NCBI GenBank assembly: GCA_026707145.1
Contig: JAPOXK010000011.1
Span: forward strand, 285,908-349,907
Source of the DNA: Chloroflexota bacterium
Lineage (GTDB): Bacteria; Chloroflexota; Dehalococcoidia; Bin125
DNA: 64,000 nt
Direction: 5' to 3'
Shown: piece by piece, positions 52,048-61,659 of the stretch
Layout: the number at the start of each line of letters is the position of its first letter
How positions within the stretch are numbered: the first letter of the stretch is position 1
The notes under the pieces: generated by a model
What the model was told of the DNA's origin: nothing
Databases searched by the model: none
The model's input: only the letters and a program-made list of their open reading frames with translations
Made by a program: the position numbers and the translations under genes

Positions 52048-52982
52048 GCCGCCGGCGCCCCTCCTTCTGCGGGACTGAACAGATCCGCCAACGTGTGGCG
52101 GCCCTGCTCGAGGCGCACTAGCGGCACCCCCTCCTCCGCTACCGCCGCGACGATCGCGTCGTGGACGAGAGTTGCTTCCGCCGGATCGACCGAAACCTCC
52201 AGCAGGCGGCCTGCCGCCTTCGCTTCGACGCCGACCGTCGCCAGCCGGCGCGCGATCGGGTCGGCGGCACCGTCCACCTCCACCACCAGCAGATGCGTGG
52301 CCCCCGTGAAGTCGGCGATCTGCCCAGCCCGGACGAGTCTCCCTTGCTCGATTACGATCAGCGAGTCGCAAACTCGCTCGATCTCGCTCAGCAGATGTGA
52401 CGACATAACAATTGAGATGCTGAACTCGTGGCCGATGCGCTCGATCAGCGCCAGCATCTCCTCGCGGCCCTCGGGGTCCAAGCCGTTCGCCGGCTCGTCC
52501 AGCAGCAACAGCTTGGGATCGTGAGCCAGCGCCTGCGCCAGCTTGACACGTTGCTTCATGCCAGTGGAGTAACCCTGGATGCGGCGGTAGCGTTCCTCGG
52601 CCAAGCCGACATAGCGCAGCGCGGCGTCGCCCCGCTCCCGTGCGGCCGCGGCGGGGAGGCCGCTCATTCGCGCCATGTGCACGACGAAATCTACGGCCGA
52701 GAGATCGGCGGGCAGACACTCGTGTTCGGGCGCATAGCCGACCAGCTCGCGCACGCGCAAGGACTCCCGCCCGGCGTCGAATCCCAGAACGGTGGCGGTG
52801 CCGCTGGTCGGCGTCAGCAACCCCAGCAGGATCTTGATCAGGGTGCTCTTGCCCGCGCCGTTGGGGCCGACGAGTCCGACGATCCCGGGCTCGACGATCA
52901 GATCGACGGCGTCAAGCGCGACGACTCCTGGGTAGTGCTTGGTGAGCGCTGCCGTGCGAATCAGCGGTGTCGGGATCACCAA
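52044..52982 (-). CDS. ABC transporter ATP-binding protein
   Basis: ATPase of 312 aa and first gene of the four-gene exporter operon. Walker A GPNGAGKST near residue 38, signature region YSTGMKQRVKLA near 137, Walker B LLLLDEPANGLDPEGRE near 155-171, SSHLLSEIE switch near 190. Only about 30-35% identical by eye to the second ATPase of the operon. Cargo unknown; a two-ATPase, two-permease layout suggests either a heteromeric complex or two linked exporters. Confidence 0.92.
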   Translation of the reverse strand: MVIPTPLIRTAALTKHYPGVVALDAVDLIVEPGIVGLVGPNGAGKSTLIKILLGLLTPTSGTATVLGFDAGRESLRVRELVGYAPEHECLPADLSAVDFVVHMARMSGLPAAAARERGDAALRYVGLAEERYRRIQGYSTGMKQRVKLAQALAHDPKLLLLDEPANGLDPEGREEMLALIERIGHEFSISIVMSSHLLSEIERVCDSLIVIEQGRLVRAGQIADFTGATHLLVVEVDGAADPIARRLATVGVEAKAAGRLLEVSVDPAEATLVHDAIVAAVAEEGVPLVRLEQGRHTLADLFSPAEGGAPAA

Positions 52983-53060
52983 GGCGCCGCCTGCTGCGAG
53001 CGGAATCGATCCATGGGGCTATGGTAGGAGGGCCGGTCCCTACAGACGCGAACGCGCCTG

Positions 53061-53894
<834 letters not shown>

Positions 53895-53961
53895 ATCGCG
53901 TTCCTCGCGTTGATCGGGGCCGGTTGCATGCTACCGCGCAGTCGGCGGTGGCAGGAGGAGG

Positions 53962-55332
53962 TCAGCGTTCACCGATGCCTTGGGCGCGCTCCATGCGCTG
54001 GGAGATGCGGGACATTATGAAAGCGACGATCCAGAAGGCGACCGCGACGAAGATGTAGGCCTCGATGCGGTCGGGAATGAATTCGGATTGGGCGATGGCG
54101 CTGTCGGCGTTTCCCTTGAGTTCGCGGAGGGGGAGGATGACGGTCACCAGGGTGGTGTCTTTCCAGATCGCAATCGCCTGTCCGACGATGGGCGGAATGG
54201 AGATTCGGAGCGCCTGCGGCATGATGATCAAGCGCAGGGACTGTCCGCGGCTGAGCCCGACGGCTTGGGCGGCCTCGTACTGGCCGTGGGGGAGCGTTTG
54301 CAGGGCGCCGCGGATGTACTCGGCCATGTAGGCGGCGGTGAAGACGGCGAGTACGACCATGGTGCGGATGATCAAGTCACCGCCGATGATGTCGTCGAGG
54401 ATGAAGAGGGCGACGAAGAGCCAGCCGAGCAGCGGGGCGCCGCGAACGATCTCGATGTAGGCGGTGCAGGTCCATTTGATCGCGTGCAGCTTGGAGGCGC
54501 GGCCGATTGCCAGCGGGATCGCGATGACGAGGCCGCCGACGATGCCGACGGGGGCGAGGAGGAGATTGAGTACGAAGCCGTCCAGCTCGCGCATGCTCGC
54601 ACCGCCTCCGGCCAGGAGGATGACGAGCACGAGTGGGAGGGCGAGGATCAAGAGGCCGCCGACGATCCGGTTGGCGCCGGTGCGAGTGGGGAAGAGGGCG
54701 ACGCGGACGGCGCGAGCACGAGTCTGGATGGGGACGGTCTTGTCGAACCCGCCGCGTAGTGAGAACGCGTCGTCGAACGCGAAGCGCAGGAGGATGACTC
54801 GGGTCAAGAGCGAGCGTTGGCGGGCGCGGTCGTGGCCGATGGTGCGGGCGATGACGTAGCCCAGGAAGAGCAGGGCGATGCTGAGCAAGAACCAGAGCGA
54901 GGACCAGAAGGCGGCCCCGCCATGGCCCATGAAGAGAATAACGGCGATGCCGGTAAGGACGATGAAGAGGTGGTCTTTGCGTCCGAGGCTGGACCACATG
55001 CCGTAGGACAGGCCGATCAGGGCGAACACGAACCCCATGGCGGCCCACAAGCGCCATTCCTGGTCGTGGGGGAAGCTGCCGGCGAAGAGCAGCCAGCGAT
55101 TGTCCGTGATGACTCGCCAATTCGCGTCGAAGAAGACAAACCAGACGATGCCGACCGTGAGCGCGGCGATGAAGGTGACGCTGACGATGGTGAGCGCGGT
55201 ACCTGCTGTGGACGGGAACAGGTTGCGGTGGATCCACTCGCGGGTGCGGACGGAACGCGGGCGGCGAGCGCGCTGGCGATGTGGCGGCAGCACGATCCGC
55301 TGTGATTGCGGGGCGGGCAGCTGCTGAGTCAT
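53962..55332 (-). CDS. aapM: General L-amino acid ABC transporter permease AapM-like
   Basis: Membrane permease of 456 aa. The N-terminal half holds extra helices and a long insertion before the transport core, the usual AapM arrangement; the core carries the BPD_transp_1 coupling motif EYIRGALQTLPHGQYEAAQAVGLSRGQSLRLIIMPQALRISIP near residue 340-380. Partner of AapQ in a heteromeric channel. It starts 12 nt after aapQ. Confidence 0.9.
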   Translation of the reverse strand: MTQQLPAPQSQRIVLPPHRQRARRPRSVRTREWIHRNLFPSTAGTALTIVSVTFIAALTVGIVWFVFFDANWRVITDNRWLLFAGSFPHDQEWRLWAAMGFVFALIGLSYGMWSSLGRKDHLFIVLTGIAVILFMGHGGAAFWSSLWFLLSIALLFLGYVIARTIGHDRARQRSLLTRVILLRFAFDDAFSLRGGFDKTVPIQTRARAVRVALFPTRTGANRIVGGLLILALPLVLVILLAGGGASMRELDGFVLNLLLAPVGIVGGLVIAIPLAIGRASKLHAIKWTCTAYIEIVRGAPLLGWLFVALFILDDIIGGDLIIRTMVVLAVFTAAYMAEYIRGALQTLPHGQYEAAQAVGLSRGQSLRLIIMPQALRISIPPIVGQAIAIWKDTTLVTVILPLRELKGNADSAIAQSEFIPDRIEAYIFVAVAFWIVAFIMSRISQRMERAQGIGER

Positions 55333-55344
55333 AGGCGCCGCCCC

Positions 55345-56547
55345 CTAGATCCGATGCGCCGTTACGCGAGCGTTGAGCACGTTCATCACAGCCGAGATCG
55401 CAAATGAGATCACCATGTACGTGATGATGATCACGAAGAACATCTCCAGCGCATGGCCTGCCTTGTTCTGGACGATCGTCGCCACCCGGAATAGATCGTC
55501 GAACAGCACGGCGTAGGCCAGCGACGAGTTCTTGTTCACGTTGAGAAACTGATTGGTCACCGAGGGAATCATCTGGCGCAGCGCCTGCGGCAGGATCACC
55601 AGCGTCAGCCGCTGATACCCGGTCAGGCCGATCGCGTTTGCCGCTTCCGTCTGGCCCTTGGGCAGCGCCTGAATGCTGCCGCGCACGATCTCCGCGATGA
55701 ACGCGCCCGTGTACATCGTCAGCCCCAGTACGAGCGCCGCGAATTCGGGCTGAACAAGCATGCCCTCGGCATAGGAGGTGCCTTCGATGACTGGCCGGTC
55801 GATACTCACGGGTACGCCGAGGATCAGGAACGAAATCAAGGCGCCAGCGGCGAACACGCCCATCGCCCAGCGGTTGGCGAAGAGGATTCGGCCGGTCTCG
55901 CGTTCGTGCTCCTGCCGCTTGGCTCGAACGCGCATCGCCACCGCGCCTACGGCGATCAGAGCAAGCACCCAGATGCCGACGAACCAGTCGGGCGCTCCCC
56001 ACAACCCGTCCGACGGCACCGGCCACGGAATCGCGATGCCGCGGTTGGAGAGGAAGAGGAAGTCACCGACGTTGAGGACGTTCTGGATCACCGGGGCGCC
56101 GACTAGCAGGATCGCGTACCAAATCACGATCTGGACCAGCAGCGGGGTATTGCGAAAGACCTCGACGAACAGCATGGCCATTCGCGCCACCAGCCAGTTG
56201 GAGGACAGCCGCGCGACTCCGACGACAACGCCAACGAGGGTCGCCAGCAGAATGGCGACCAGTACGGCGCGCAGCGTCGACCACACGCCGACCAGATACA
56301 TCGTGATCCGCGAGTTGGTGACGCCGTCGACGTCAACCAACCACTGGTTGCCAACCTTGAAGCCGGCCGGCTCGCTGAGGAAGCCGAAGCCGAACTCGCG
56401 CAGGTCAAGCGAGGCGATGACGTAGGCGAGCACGATCGCGGTGAGGGCGACGTAGATCCCCTGCGTGAGCACGCTGCGGAACCCGCGCTGATAGAAGAGG
56501 GGAGTGCGCGCGGGATCGGGGAGTTGGGGCGCCGGTTGCTGCGACAT
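55345..56547 (-). CDS. aapQ: General L-amino acid ABC transporter permease AapQ-like
   Basis: Membrane permease of 400 aa. It begins with a tail-like MSQQPAPQLPDPARTPLF stretch, then helices and the NRGIAIPWP-containing long periplasmic loop typical of AapQ. The coupling motif EIVRGSIQALPKGQTEAANAIGLTGYQRLTLVILPQALRQMIPS lies near residue 287-330. It follows aapJ after a 143-nt gap containing a strong hairpin, which should lower its expression relative to the binding protein. Confidence 0.9.
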   Translation of the reverse strand: MSQQPAPQLPDPARTPLFYQRGFRSVLTQGIYVALTAIVLAYVIASLDLREFGFGFLSEPAGFKVGNQWLVDVDGVTNSRITMYLVGVWSTLRAVLVAILLATLVGVVVGVARLSSNWLVARMAMLFVEVFRNTPLLVQIVIWYAILLVGAPVIQNVLNVGDFLFLSNRGIAIPWPVPSDGLWGAPDWFVGIWVLALIAVGAVAMRVRAKRQEHERETGRILFANRWAMGVFAAGALISFLILGVPVSIDRPVIEGTSYAEGMLVQPEFAALVLGLTMYTGAFIAEIVRGSIQALPKGQTEAANAIGLTGYQRLTLVILPQALRQMIPSVTNQFLNVNKNSSLAYAVLFDDLFRVATIVQNKAGHALEMFFVIIITYMVISFAISAVMNVLNARVTAHRI

Positions 56548-56614
56548 GCGGAGAGGCTAGTCCCTCGGACAGCTACGAGTGACGTAACTCGATACCGGGG
56601 ATATAGGAAAAGGC

Positions 56615-56651
56615 GCAGGGGCCGTTCCCGTGATGCGGGAACGGCCCCTGC
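56615..56651 (-). terminator. Strong intercistronic hairpin between aapJ and aapQ
   Basis: A perfect 16-bp inverted repeat (56615-56630 with 56636-56651) and 5-nt loop lie between the aapJ stop and the aapQ start, both on the minus strand. On the transcribed strand the stem is followed by GCCTTTTCC, so the U run is only four long. It probably acts as a partial terminator or RNA-stability element that lets aapJ be made in excess over the membrane subunits. Confidence 0.75.
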
Positions 56652-56690
56652 AATGTGCTCACTCTGCGGTGCGGCTAATGCCGCGTCCGG

Positions 56691-57812
56691 CTAGCGGTAC
56701 GGCAGTGCGTACTGAATGCCGCCGGTCCCCGGTGGGCAGTTGCTCTTGTCCTCGGATGCGAGGGCGTTCAGCGAGCAGGCGCGCGGAACGGCGTCGCCGA
56801 CGGTGTTCGCGTAGATCTCACCGTAGTTCCCCACAGCCGCGATGGCCCGCTGGATGAACTGCGCGTTCACGGAGTCGAAGCCAAGCGTGCTCACTTCGCC
56901 GCCTTCGAACGACACGCCGAGCAGCCGTGCGACCGTCGTGTTGGGCGGGTTCGCCGCCATGGATGCCACGTTGGCCCGGGTGATGCCCAGCTCTTCCGCC
57001 GCGATCAGGCCGTGAACGACCCAGTTGACGACGTCCTTCCACTCGCTGTCGTAGTCCCGCACGCCGGGAGCCAGCGGCTCCTTGGAGATCAGCTCCCCGA
57101 GGATCACGAAGTCGCTGGCGTTGTCCAAGACCCCGATCCGCGAAGCGAGGTTGCTCTGGTCGGCCGTCCAGACGTCACAGCGTCCGGCGACGAACGCATC
57201 CTGCGTCTCCTGATCGCCACCGCCAAGCGGCGTGAAATCAAGTCCCAGATCGGTGAAGTGATCGGCCAGGTTCTGCTCCGTGGTCGTGCCGGACTGGACG
57301 CAGATCGTCCTGCCGCCCATGTCGGACGTTGCGTTGATGCCTGAATCCGCGTGGACCGCGAACCCTTGCCCCGTGTAGAAGGTGGTCTGGGCGAAGTCGA
57401 CGCCCAGTTCACGGTCGCGCGAGGCCGTGATGGTGGTCGTGCGGATCAGCACGTCGATCTCACCGTCGTTGAGCAACTCGAAGCGGGTCGAGGCGTCGGA
57501 GGCGTCGACCAACTCAAGCCCGACGCCGTCGCCCAGCGCGGCCTGGATCGCCTTGCAGAACTCCACATCAAAACCCGAGACCGTTCCGTCGGGCTCTCGG
57601 AAGCCGAAGAGCGGTTGAGTTTGCTTGACGCCGCACTTCAAGACACCGCTATCTTTCACTGCCTGAACGGTGTTCCCACGTCCGGCCGCAGAATCCTGCT
57701 CATCGCTACTGGTACAAGCTACAAGCGCAAGAGCGCCGAGTATCGCGACCAGCGTCACGATGGCGCCGGTGCGCCAGCTTGAGCCATATTTCCTCAAGAG
57801 CGATCGATGCAT
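56691..57812 (-). CDS. aapJ: General L-amino acid ABC transporter substrate-binding lipoprotein (AapJ-like)
   Basis: Binding protein of 373 aa. The signal peptide ends in the lipobox LVAC (about residue 33), so it is a lipoprotein, unlike the soluble periplasmic AapJ of proteobacteria. Mature part: VLKCGVKQTQPLFGFREPDGTVSGFDVEFCKAIQAALG (SBP_bac_3 start) and GGDQETQDAFVAGRCDVWTADQSNLAS near 200. AapJ hallmark residues NYGEIYANTVG occur near the end. The ATG at 57812 has AAGAGGG 9 nt upstream and follows a clear promoter. It captures amino acids for AapQMP. Confidence 0.93.
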   Translation of the reverse strand: MHRSLLRKYGSSWRTGAIVTLVAILGALALVACTSSDEQDSAAGRGNTVQAVKDSGVLKCGVKQTQPLFGFREPDGTVSGFDVEFCKAIQAALGDGVGLELVDASDASTRFELLNDGEIDVLIRTTTITASRDRELGVDFAQTTFYTGQGFAVHADSGINATSDMGGRTICVQSGTTTEQNLADHFTDLGLDFTPLGGGDQETQDAFVAGRCDVWTADQSNLASRIGVLDNASDFVILGELISKEPLAPGVRDYDSEWKDVVNWVVHGLIAAEELGITRANVASMAANPPNTTVARLLGVSFEGGEVSTLGFDSVNAQFIQRAIAAVGNYGEIYANTVGDAVPRACSLNALASEDKSNCPPGTGGIQYALPYR

Positions 57813-57881
57813 AACAGTAAACCCTCTTAACAATTAACGGGCAGTCTCGCCACTTCACGCGAATGTGATCACGCGCTGGAG

Positions 57882-57910
57882 AGTATTCCTGTGAGGCTGC
57901 ACCCTGTCAA
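57882..57910 (-). promoter_or_regulatory. Sigma70-type promoter of aapJQMP
   Basis: On the minus strand the hexamer TTGACA (57905-57910) is an exact -35 consensus, followed after 17 nt by AATACT (57882-57887), which shares four of six bases with the -10 consensus. Predicted transcription starts near 57875, giving a leader of about 60 nt before the aapJ ATG. It is the best promoter match I noticed in the window. Confidence 0.65.
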
Positions 57911-58051
57911 GGTGGCAAGTTGCAGCCTCTGTACGGACGCCGCCTGTGACGCTGGGCGCTGGCCCTTCGCTCAATCAGGCGCCAACGCCCCTGATAGTCG
58001 TAGGCTTCTGGTGTGGCGCACTCCGTGTCGCCGAGGATGAAAGGGACGGAG

Positions 58052-59287
58052 ATGTCGGTGGGACCGAACCACGACCCAGAACGATCTGCGCATGCCGCCG
58101 CCGCGCCCCTCCAGGGGATACGCGTGATCGACGCTTCCCGCATCCTGGCAGGCCCCCTTTGCGGGGTGATTCTGGGAGACCTCGGCGCGGACGTCATCAA
58201 AGTGGAGCATCCGCGCGGGGACGAGACCAGACGGTGGGGGCCGCCCTTCCTGGGATCGGAGGCCGGCTACTTCGTATGGGCGAACCGCAACAAGCGCGGC
58301 GTCGGCTTGGATCTCGCGGACCCCCAGGGCCGCGCGGTTTTCCGCGACCTGTGCGCCCACGCGGATGTGCTGCTCGAGAATTTCAAACTGGGCACGATGG
58401 AGCGATGGGGATTGGGCCGCGAGGATCTGAGCCGCCTCAACCCCCGGCTCGTGCATTCCCGGATCAGCGGCTTCGGGACTCGCGGGCCCAAACGCGACTG
58501 GCTCGCCTTCGACTTCGTTCTGCAGGCGATGACGGGCTGGATGAGCATTACTGGCCGGCCCGACGGCGAGCCCACGAAAGTGGGCGTCGCGATCGTTGAT
58601 ATTTTCACCGCTCTCTACTCGTGTATCGGCGTGCTCGCGTCGCTGCAGGAGCGGGATGCACGGGGCGGCGCCCGCCACGTGGATACGTCGCTCTGGGAAG
58701 CGGGGATCGCCTCGCTGGCCAACGTCGCCGCCAATTGGCTGCTGGGCGGCATCGAACCGCGACGTTTCGGTAATGCGCACCCGAATAGCGTCCCCTACCA
58801 GACCTTCCCGGCCGCCGACGGCCCGCTCGCCCTCGGCGTCGGTAGCGACGAGCATTACCGTATTGTTTGCGAGATTCTCGAACGCCCCGATCTCGCTTCC
58901 GATCCGAAGTTCGCGACGAACGCCGAGCGGCAGGCCCATCGCGACGAATTGGTCCTTCTCTTGCAGGAGCTGTTCCGGGCGAAGACCGTCGCGGAGTGGG
59001 TAGAGCTTCTGCAGGCGCATGGTGTACCGGCCGGGCCCGTGAACACCGTTCCCCAGGCGTTCGCTGATCCCCAAACGGACGCCACGGACATGATCTTGGA
59101 GCTGGAGCATCCTGAATTGGGCCCGTATCGCACCACGGGATCGGCGCTCAAGCTCGACCCGCCGCCCGCCGTCCGCTCACGGCCGGCGCCGCTCTTGGGC
59201 GAACACACGGACGAAGTGCTCGGCGAGTGGCTGGCATACGATCGTGCTCGCTTGGATGAGCTGCGCGCGTCGGGCGCGCTCGGTTGA
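58052..59287 (+). CDS. CaiB/BaiF-type (family III) CoA-transferase
   Basis: Protein of 411 aa. LQGIRVIDASRILAGPLCGVILGDLGADVIKVEHPRGDETR near residue 20 is the family N-terminus, and LLENFKLGTMERWGLG near 108 and GVAIVDIFTALYSCIGVLASL near 180 are conserved. The catalytic Asp (usually the D of a VDIxxG-type motif near 170) is plausibly the Asp of VGVAIVDI. It moves CoA between carboxylic acids. The ATG at 58052 is preferred over GTG 58013 and ATG 58037 because GGGACGGAG precedes it. The D-aminoacylase follows with no intergenic space. Confidence 0.9.
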   Translation: MSVGPNHDPERSAHAAAAPLQGIRVIDASRILAGPLCGVILGDLGADVIKVEHPRGDETRRWGPPFLGSEAGYFVWANRNKRGVGLDLADPQGRAVFRDLCAHADVLLENFKLGTMERWGLGREDLSRLNPRLVHSRISGFGTRGPKRDWLAFDFVLQAMTGWMSITGRPDGEPTKVGVAIVDIFTALYSCIGVLASLQERDARGGARHVDTSLWEAGIASLANVAANWLLGGIEPRRFGNAHPNSVPYQTFPAADGPLALGVGSDEHYRIVCEILERPDLASDPKFATNAERQAHRDELVLLLQELFRAKTVAEWVELLQAHGVPAGPVNTVPQAFADPQTDATDMILELEHPELGPYRTTGSALKLDPPPAVRSRPAPLLGEHTDEVLGEWLAYDRARLDELRASGALG

Positions 59288-59294
59288 TCTGCCG

Positions 59295-60758
59295 GTGTAC
59301 GACTTGGTAATCCGCAACGGCCTGCTCGTCGACGGATCCGGTGCTCCACCACGTCCGGCGGATGTGGCGATCGCGGGCGAAACCGTTGCGGCCATCGGCG
59401 CGATCCATGACCGCGGGCGCGCCGAGCTCGACGTGCGGGGATTGATCGTGGCGCCGGGATTCATCGATGTGCACAGCCACGATGATCGCGCCCTGATCGA
59501 ACAGCCGGAGCTGCCGTTCAAGCTCCGGCAAGGGGTGACCACGGACATCATCGGCAACTGCGGGTGGGCCTTGGTCCCCCGCTCGCCCGCGAACGACGCC
59601 CATGCGCCCGCGCTGTTCGGCCCGCTCGCGACGGCGATGGAATGGACCGGCTTCGCAAGCTACTTTCAGCGGCTCACGGACGCTGCGCCGGCCTGCAACG
59701 TGGGCGCGCTGATTGGGCACGGGGCCGTGCGGTTGGCGGTGATGGGTAGGGCGGCACGGCCGCCGGGGCCGGACGAGCTCGCGGAGATGTCCGCGCTGGT
59801 CGAGGCTGGCATGGAGGCCGGGGCCCTGGGACTTTCATCCGGCCTGACCTACGAGCCCGCCGTCCACGCGTCGACGGCCGAGCTGGTCGAGTTGGCGCGC
59901 GCCGCCGCCGCGGCCGGAGGGCTCTACGCCAGCCATCTCCGCGATGAGGGAGACCACTTGTTGGAGGCGGTCGACGAGGCGATCCAGATCGGCCGCGAAG
60001 CGGACTGTCCCGTACAGATCTCGCATCACAAGGCGATGGGACGGCGAAACTGGGGGAAGATCACCCGATCGATCGCCGCGATCGATCGGGCGGGGCGCGC
60101 CGGAGTCGATGTCACGGCGGATGTCTATCCCTACACGGCCTCCAGCACCATTTTGGGCGCGGTCGCGGCCCAAGGGATCGAGGACGGTGCCGATGCGGCG
60201 GGGATCACGATCGCCTCTACTAAGGCTGGGGCTGGCTTGGAAGGAGCGTCGCTGGCCGACCTCGCGTCCTCATGGAACCTGTCCGCTGCGGAGACGGCGC
60301 GGCGGATCGCTGAAGCGGACTCCGGGACGATCGTGATCCGCCACGGAATGGATGAAGCTGACGTGCGCAACGCGCTCTCGCATGAACGGGCGATGATCGG
60401 ATCCGACGGAATCCCCGGCGTGGGGAAGCCGCACCCTCGTCTTTACGGCACGTTCGCGCGGGTGCTGGGCCACTATGCGCGCGATCAACGGCTCTTTCCG
60501 ATCGAGGAGGCGGTTCGACGGATGACGGCCTTGCCGGCGCGCAAGTTCAAGCTCGCGCGCCGGGGGCAGTTGCAGCAAGGGTGGGCGGCCGACATCGTTT
60601 GTTTTGAGCCGGAAACCGTGGATGACCGCGCGACCTACGAAGCGCCGCGACGATATCCCGCGGGAATCGTGCATGTCGTCGTGAATGGATCGATCGTGCT
60701 GCGGGACGGGACACAGCTTCCCGCACGACCGGGCCGCTTTCTCCGCCTCGACGGGTGA
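59295..60758 (+). CDS. N-acyl-D-amino-acid deacylase family amidohydrolase
   Basis: Amidohydrolase of 487 aa, D-aminoacylase group. The N-terminal strand YDLVIRNGLLVDGSG, GFIDVHSHDDRAL (metal-binding HxH near residue 55), and ISHHKAMGRRNWGK near 240 with the catalytic Lys/His region are present. IGSDGIPGVGKPHPRLYGTF near 375 and the C-terminal VVVNGSIVLRDG are typical. GTG start 7 nt after the CaiB stop; a longer in-frame extension overlaps CaiB and is unlikely. It is a paralogue of the 5.9-kb gene. N-acyl-D-glutamate or D-aspartate are possible substrates. Confidence 0.87.
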   Translation: MYDLVIRNGLLVDGSGAPPRPADVAIAGETVAAIGAIHDRGRAELDVRGLIVAPGFIDVHSHDDRALIEQPELPFKLRQGVTTDIIGNCGWALVPRSPANDAHAPALFGPLATAMEWTGFASYFQRLTDAAPACNVGALIGHGAVRLAVMGRAARPPGPDELAEMSALVEAGMEAGALGLSSGLTYEPAVHASTAELVELARAAAAAGGLYASHLRDEGDHLLEAVDEAIQIGREADCPVQISHHKAMGRRNWGKITRSIAAIDRAGRAGVDVTADVYPYTASSTILGAVAAQGIEDGADAAGITIASTKAGAGLEGASLADLASSWNLSAAETARRIAEADSGTIVIRHGMDEADVRNALSHERAMIGSDGIPGVGKPHPRLYGTFARVLGHYARDQRLFPIEEAVRRMTALPARKFKLARRGQLQQGWAADIVCFEPETVDDRATYEAPRRYPAGIVHVVVNGSIVLRDGTQLPARPGRFLRLDG

Positions 60759-60776
60759 CGGGTGCGCTTGCACCCG
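60759..60776 (+). terminator. Short hairpin after the D-aminoacylase gene
   Basis: A 7-bp perfect stem (60759-60765 with 60770-60776) and tetraloop start at the first base after the stop codon. There is no T run. It may be a weak terminator or 3' stabiliser separating this gene from the downstream SDR gene. Confidence 0.4.
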
Positions 60777-60872
60777 GCGCCATCCGTCTTGACTTATTGA
60801 CCTCGGCGTCATGCGGCTTCTAGTCTCGCCACGCTTTCGCAGCAGACGGATGACTGGATCACGGGGATCGGA

Positions 60873-61652
60873 ATGTTCTCACTCGACAGTCGCAAAGCGT
60901 TCGTAACCGGTGCCGGCGGAGGATTGGGTTCCGCGATCGCGGAAGCGCTCGCGGCGCAGGGCGCCGCGGTCGTCCTCACCGATCTCGATGCGGCGAAAGC
61001 TGCCGCCAAGGCCTCTGAGATAGGTGAGAGGCTTCCGGGCCGGACGCTCATCCCGCTCGCCATGGATGTCACGAGCGAAGAGAGCGTGCGGGATGCGTTC
61101 GTTGTGGCGAAGCAGCGGCTAGGCCCGATCGACGTGATGGTGAACGTTGCCGGCATCGCCAAGATTCGGCCCCTACACGAGATGTCCTTCGGCGAATGGC
61201 GAGAGATGCTCTCGATTCATCTGGACGGCACCTTCTTGGGGACTCGCTACGCCTTGCCCGACATGCTGGAGCGGGGCTGGGGTCGCGTCATCTGTGTCTC
61301 TTCCATCGTCGCGGATACCGGCGTCGCCTATGAAGCGCACTACGGCGCTGCTAAAGGAGGCATCAACGGGCTGATCCGTTCGGTGGCACGGGAAGTGGCA
61401 CCCAAAGGCGTGACGGTCAACGCGATCGCGCCCGGCTATTTCGACACGCCGCTGAGCGAGATGATTCCGCCCGAGGAGTATCGGCTCCTGACTGAGAACA
61501 TCGCCGTGGGCCGGTTCGGAAAGCCGGAGGAGGTCGGGGCGCTGGCTGCGTACCTCGCCTCGGATGAGGCAGCCTACATCACCGGCGAGGTGATCCGGCC
61601 TCACGGCGGCTTCTCATACGGTCGCGCCGATCTCGACGCGGCTCCCGACTAA
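60873..61652 (+). CDS. SDR-family NAD(P)-dependent oxidoreductase
   Basis: Classical short-chain dehydrogenase of 259 aa: TGAGGGLG cofactor motif near residue 12, NVAG near 92, VSSIVADTGVAYEAHYGAAKGG with catalytic Ser, Tyr and Lys near 142-161, and a C-terminal AAYITGEVIRPHGGFSYG. Resembles 3-oxoacyl-ACP reductase-like proteins, but no fatty acid genes are near. Asp at the end of the second strand (LTDLDAAK) suggests NAD(H). It starts 114 nt after the D-aminoacylase. Confidence 0.92.
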   Translation: MFSLDSRKAFVTGAGGGLGSAIAEALAAQGAAVVLTDLDAAKAAAKASEIGERLPGRTLIPLAMDVTSEESVRDAFVVAKQRLGPIDVMVNVAGIAKIRPLHEMSFGEWREMLSIHLDGTFLGTRYALPDMLERGWGRVICVSSIVADTGVAYEAHYGAAKGGINGLIRSVAREVAPKGVTVNAIAPGYFDTPLSEMIPPEEYRLLTENIAVGRFGKPEEVGALAAYLASDEAAYITGEVIRPHGGFSYGRADLDAAPD

Positions 61653-61659
61653 CCGCCTC

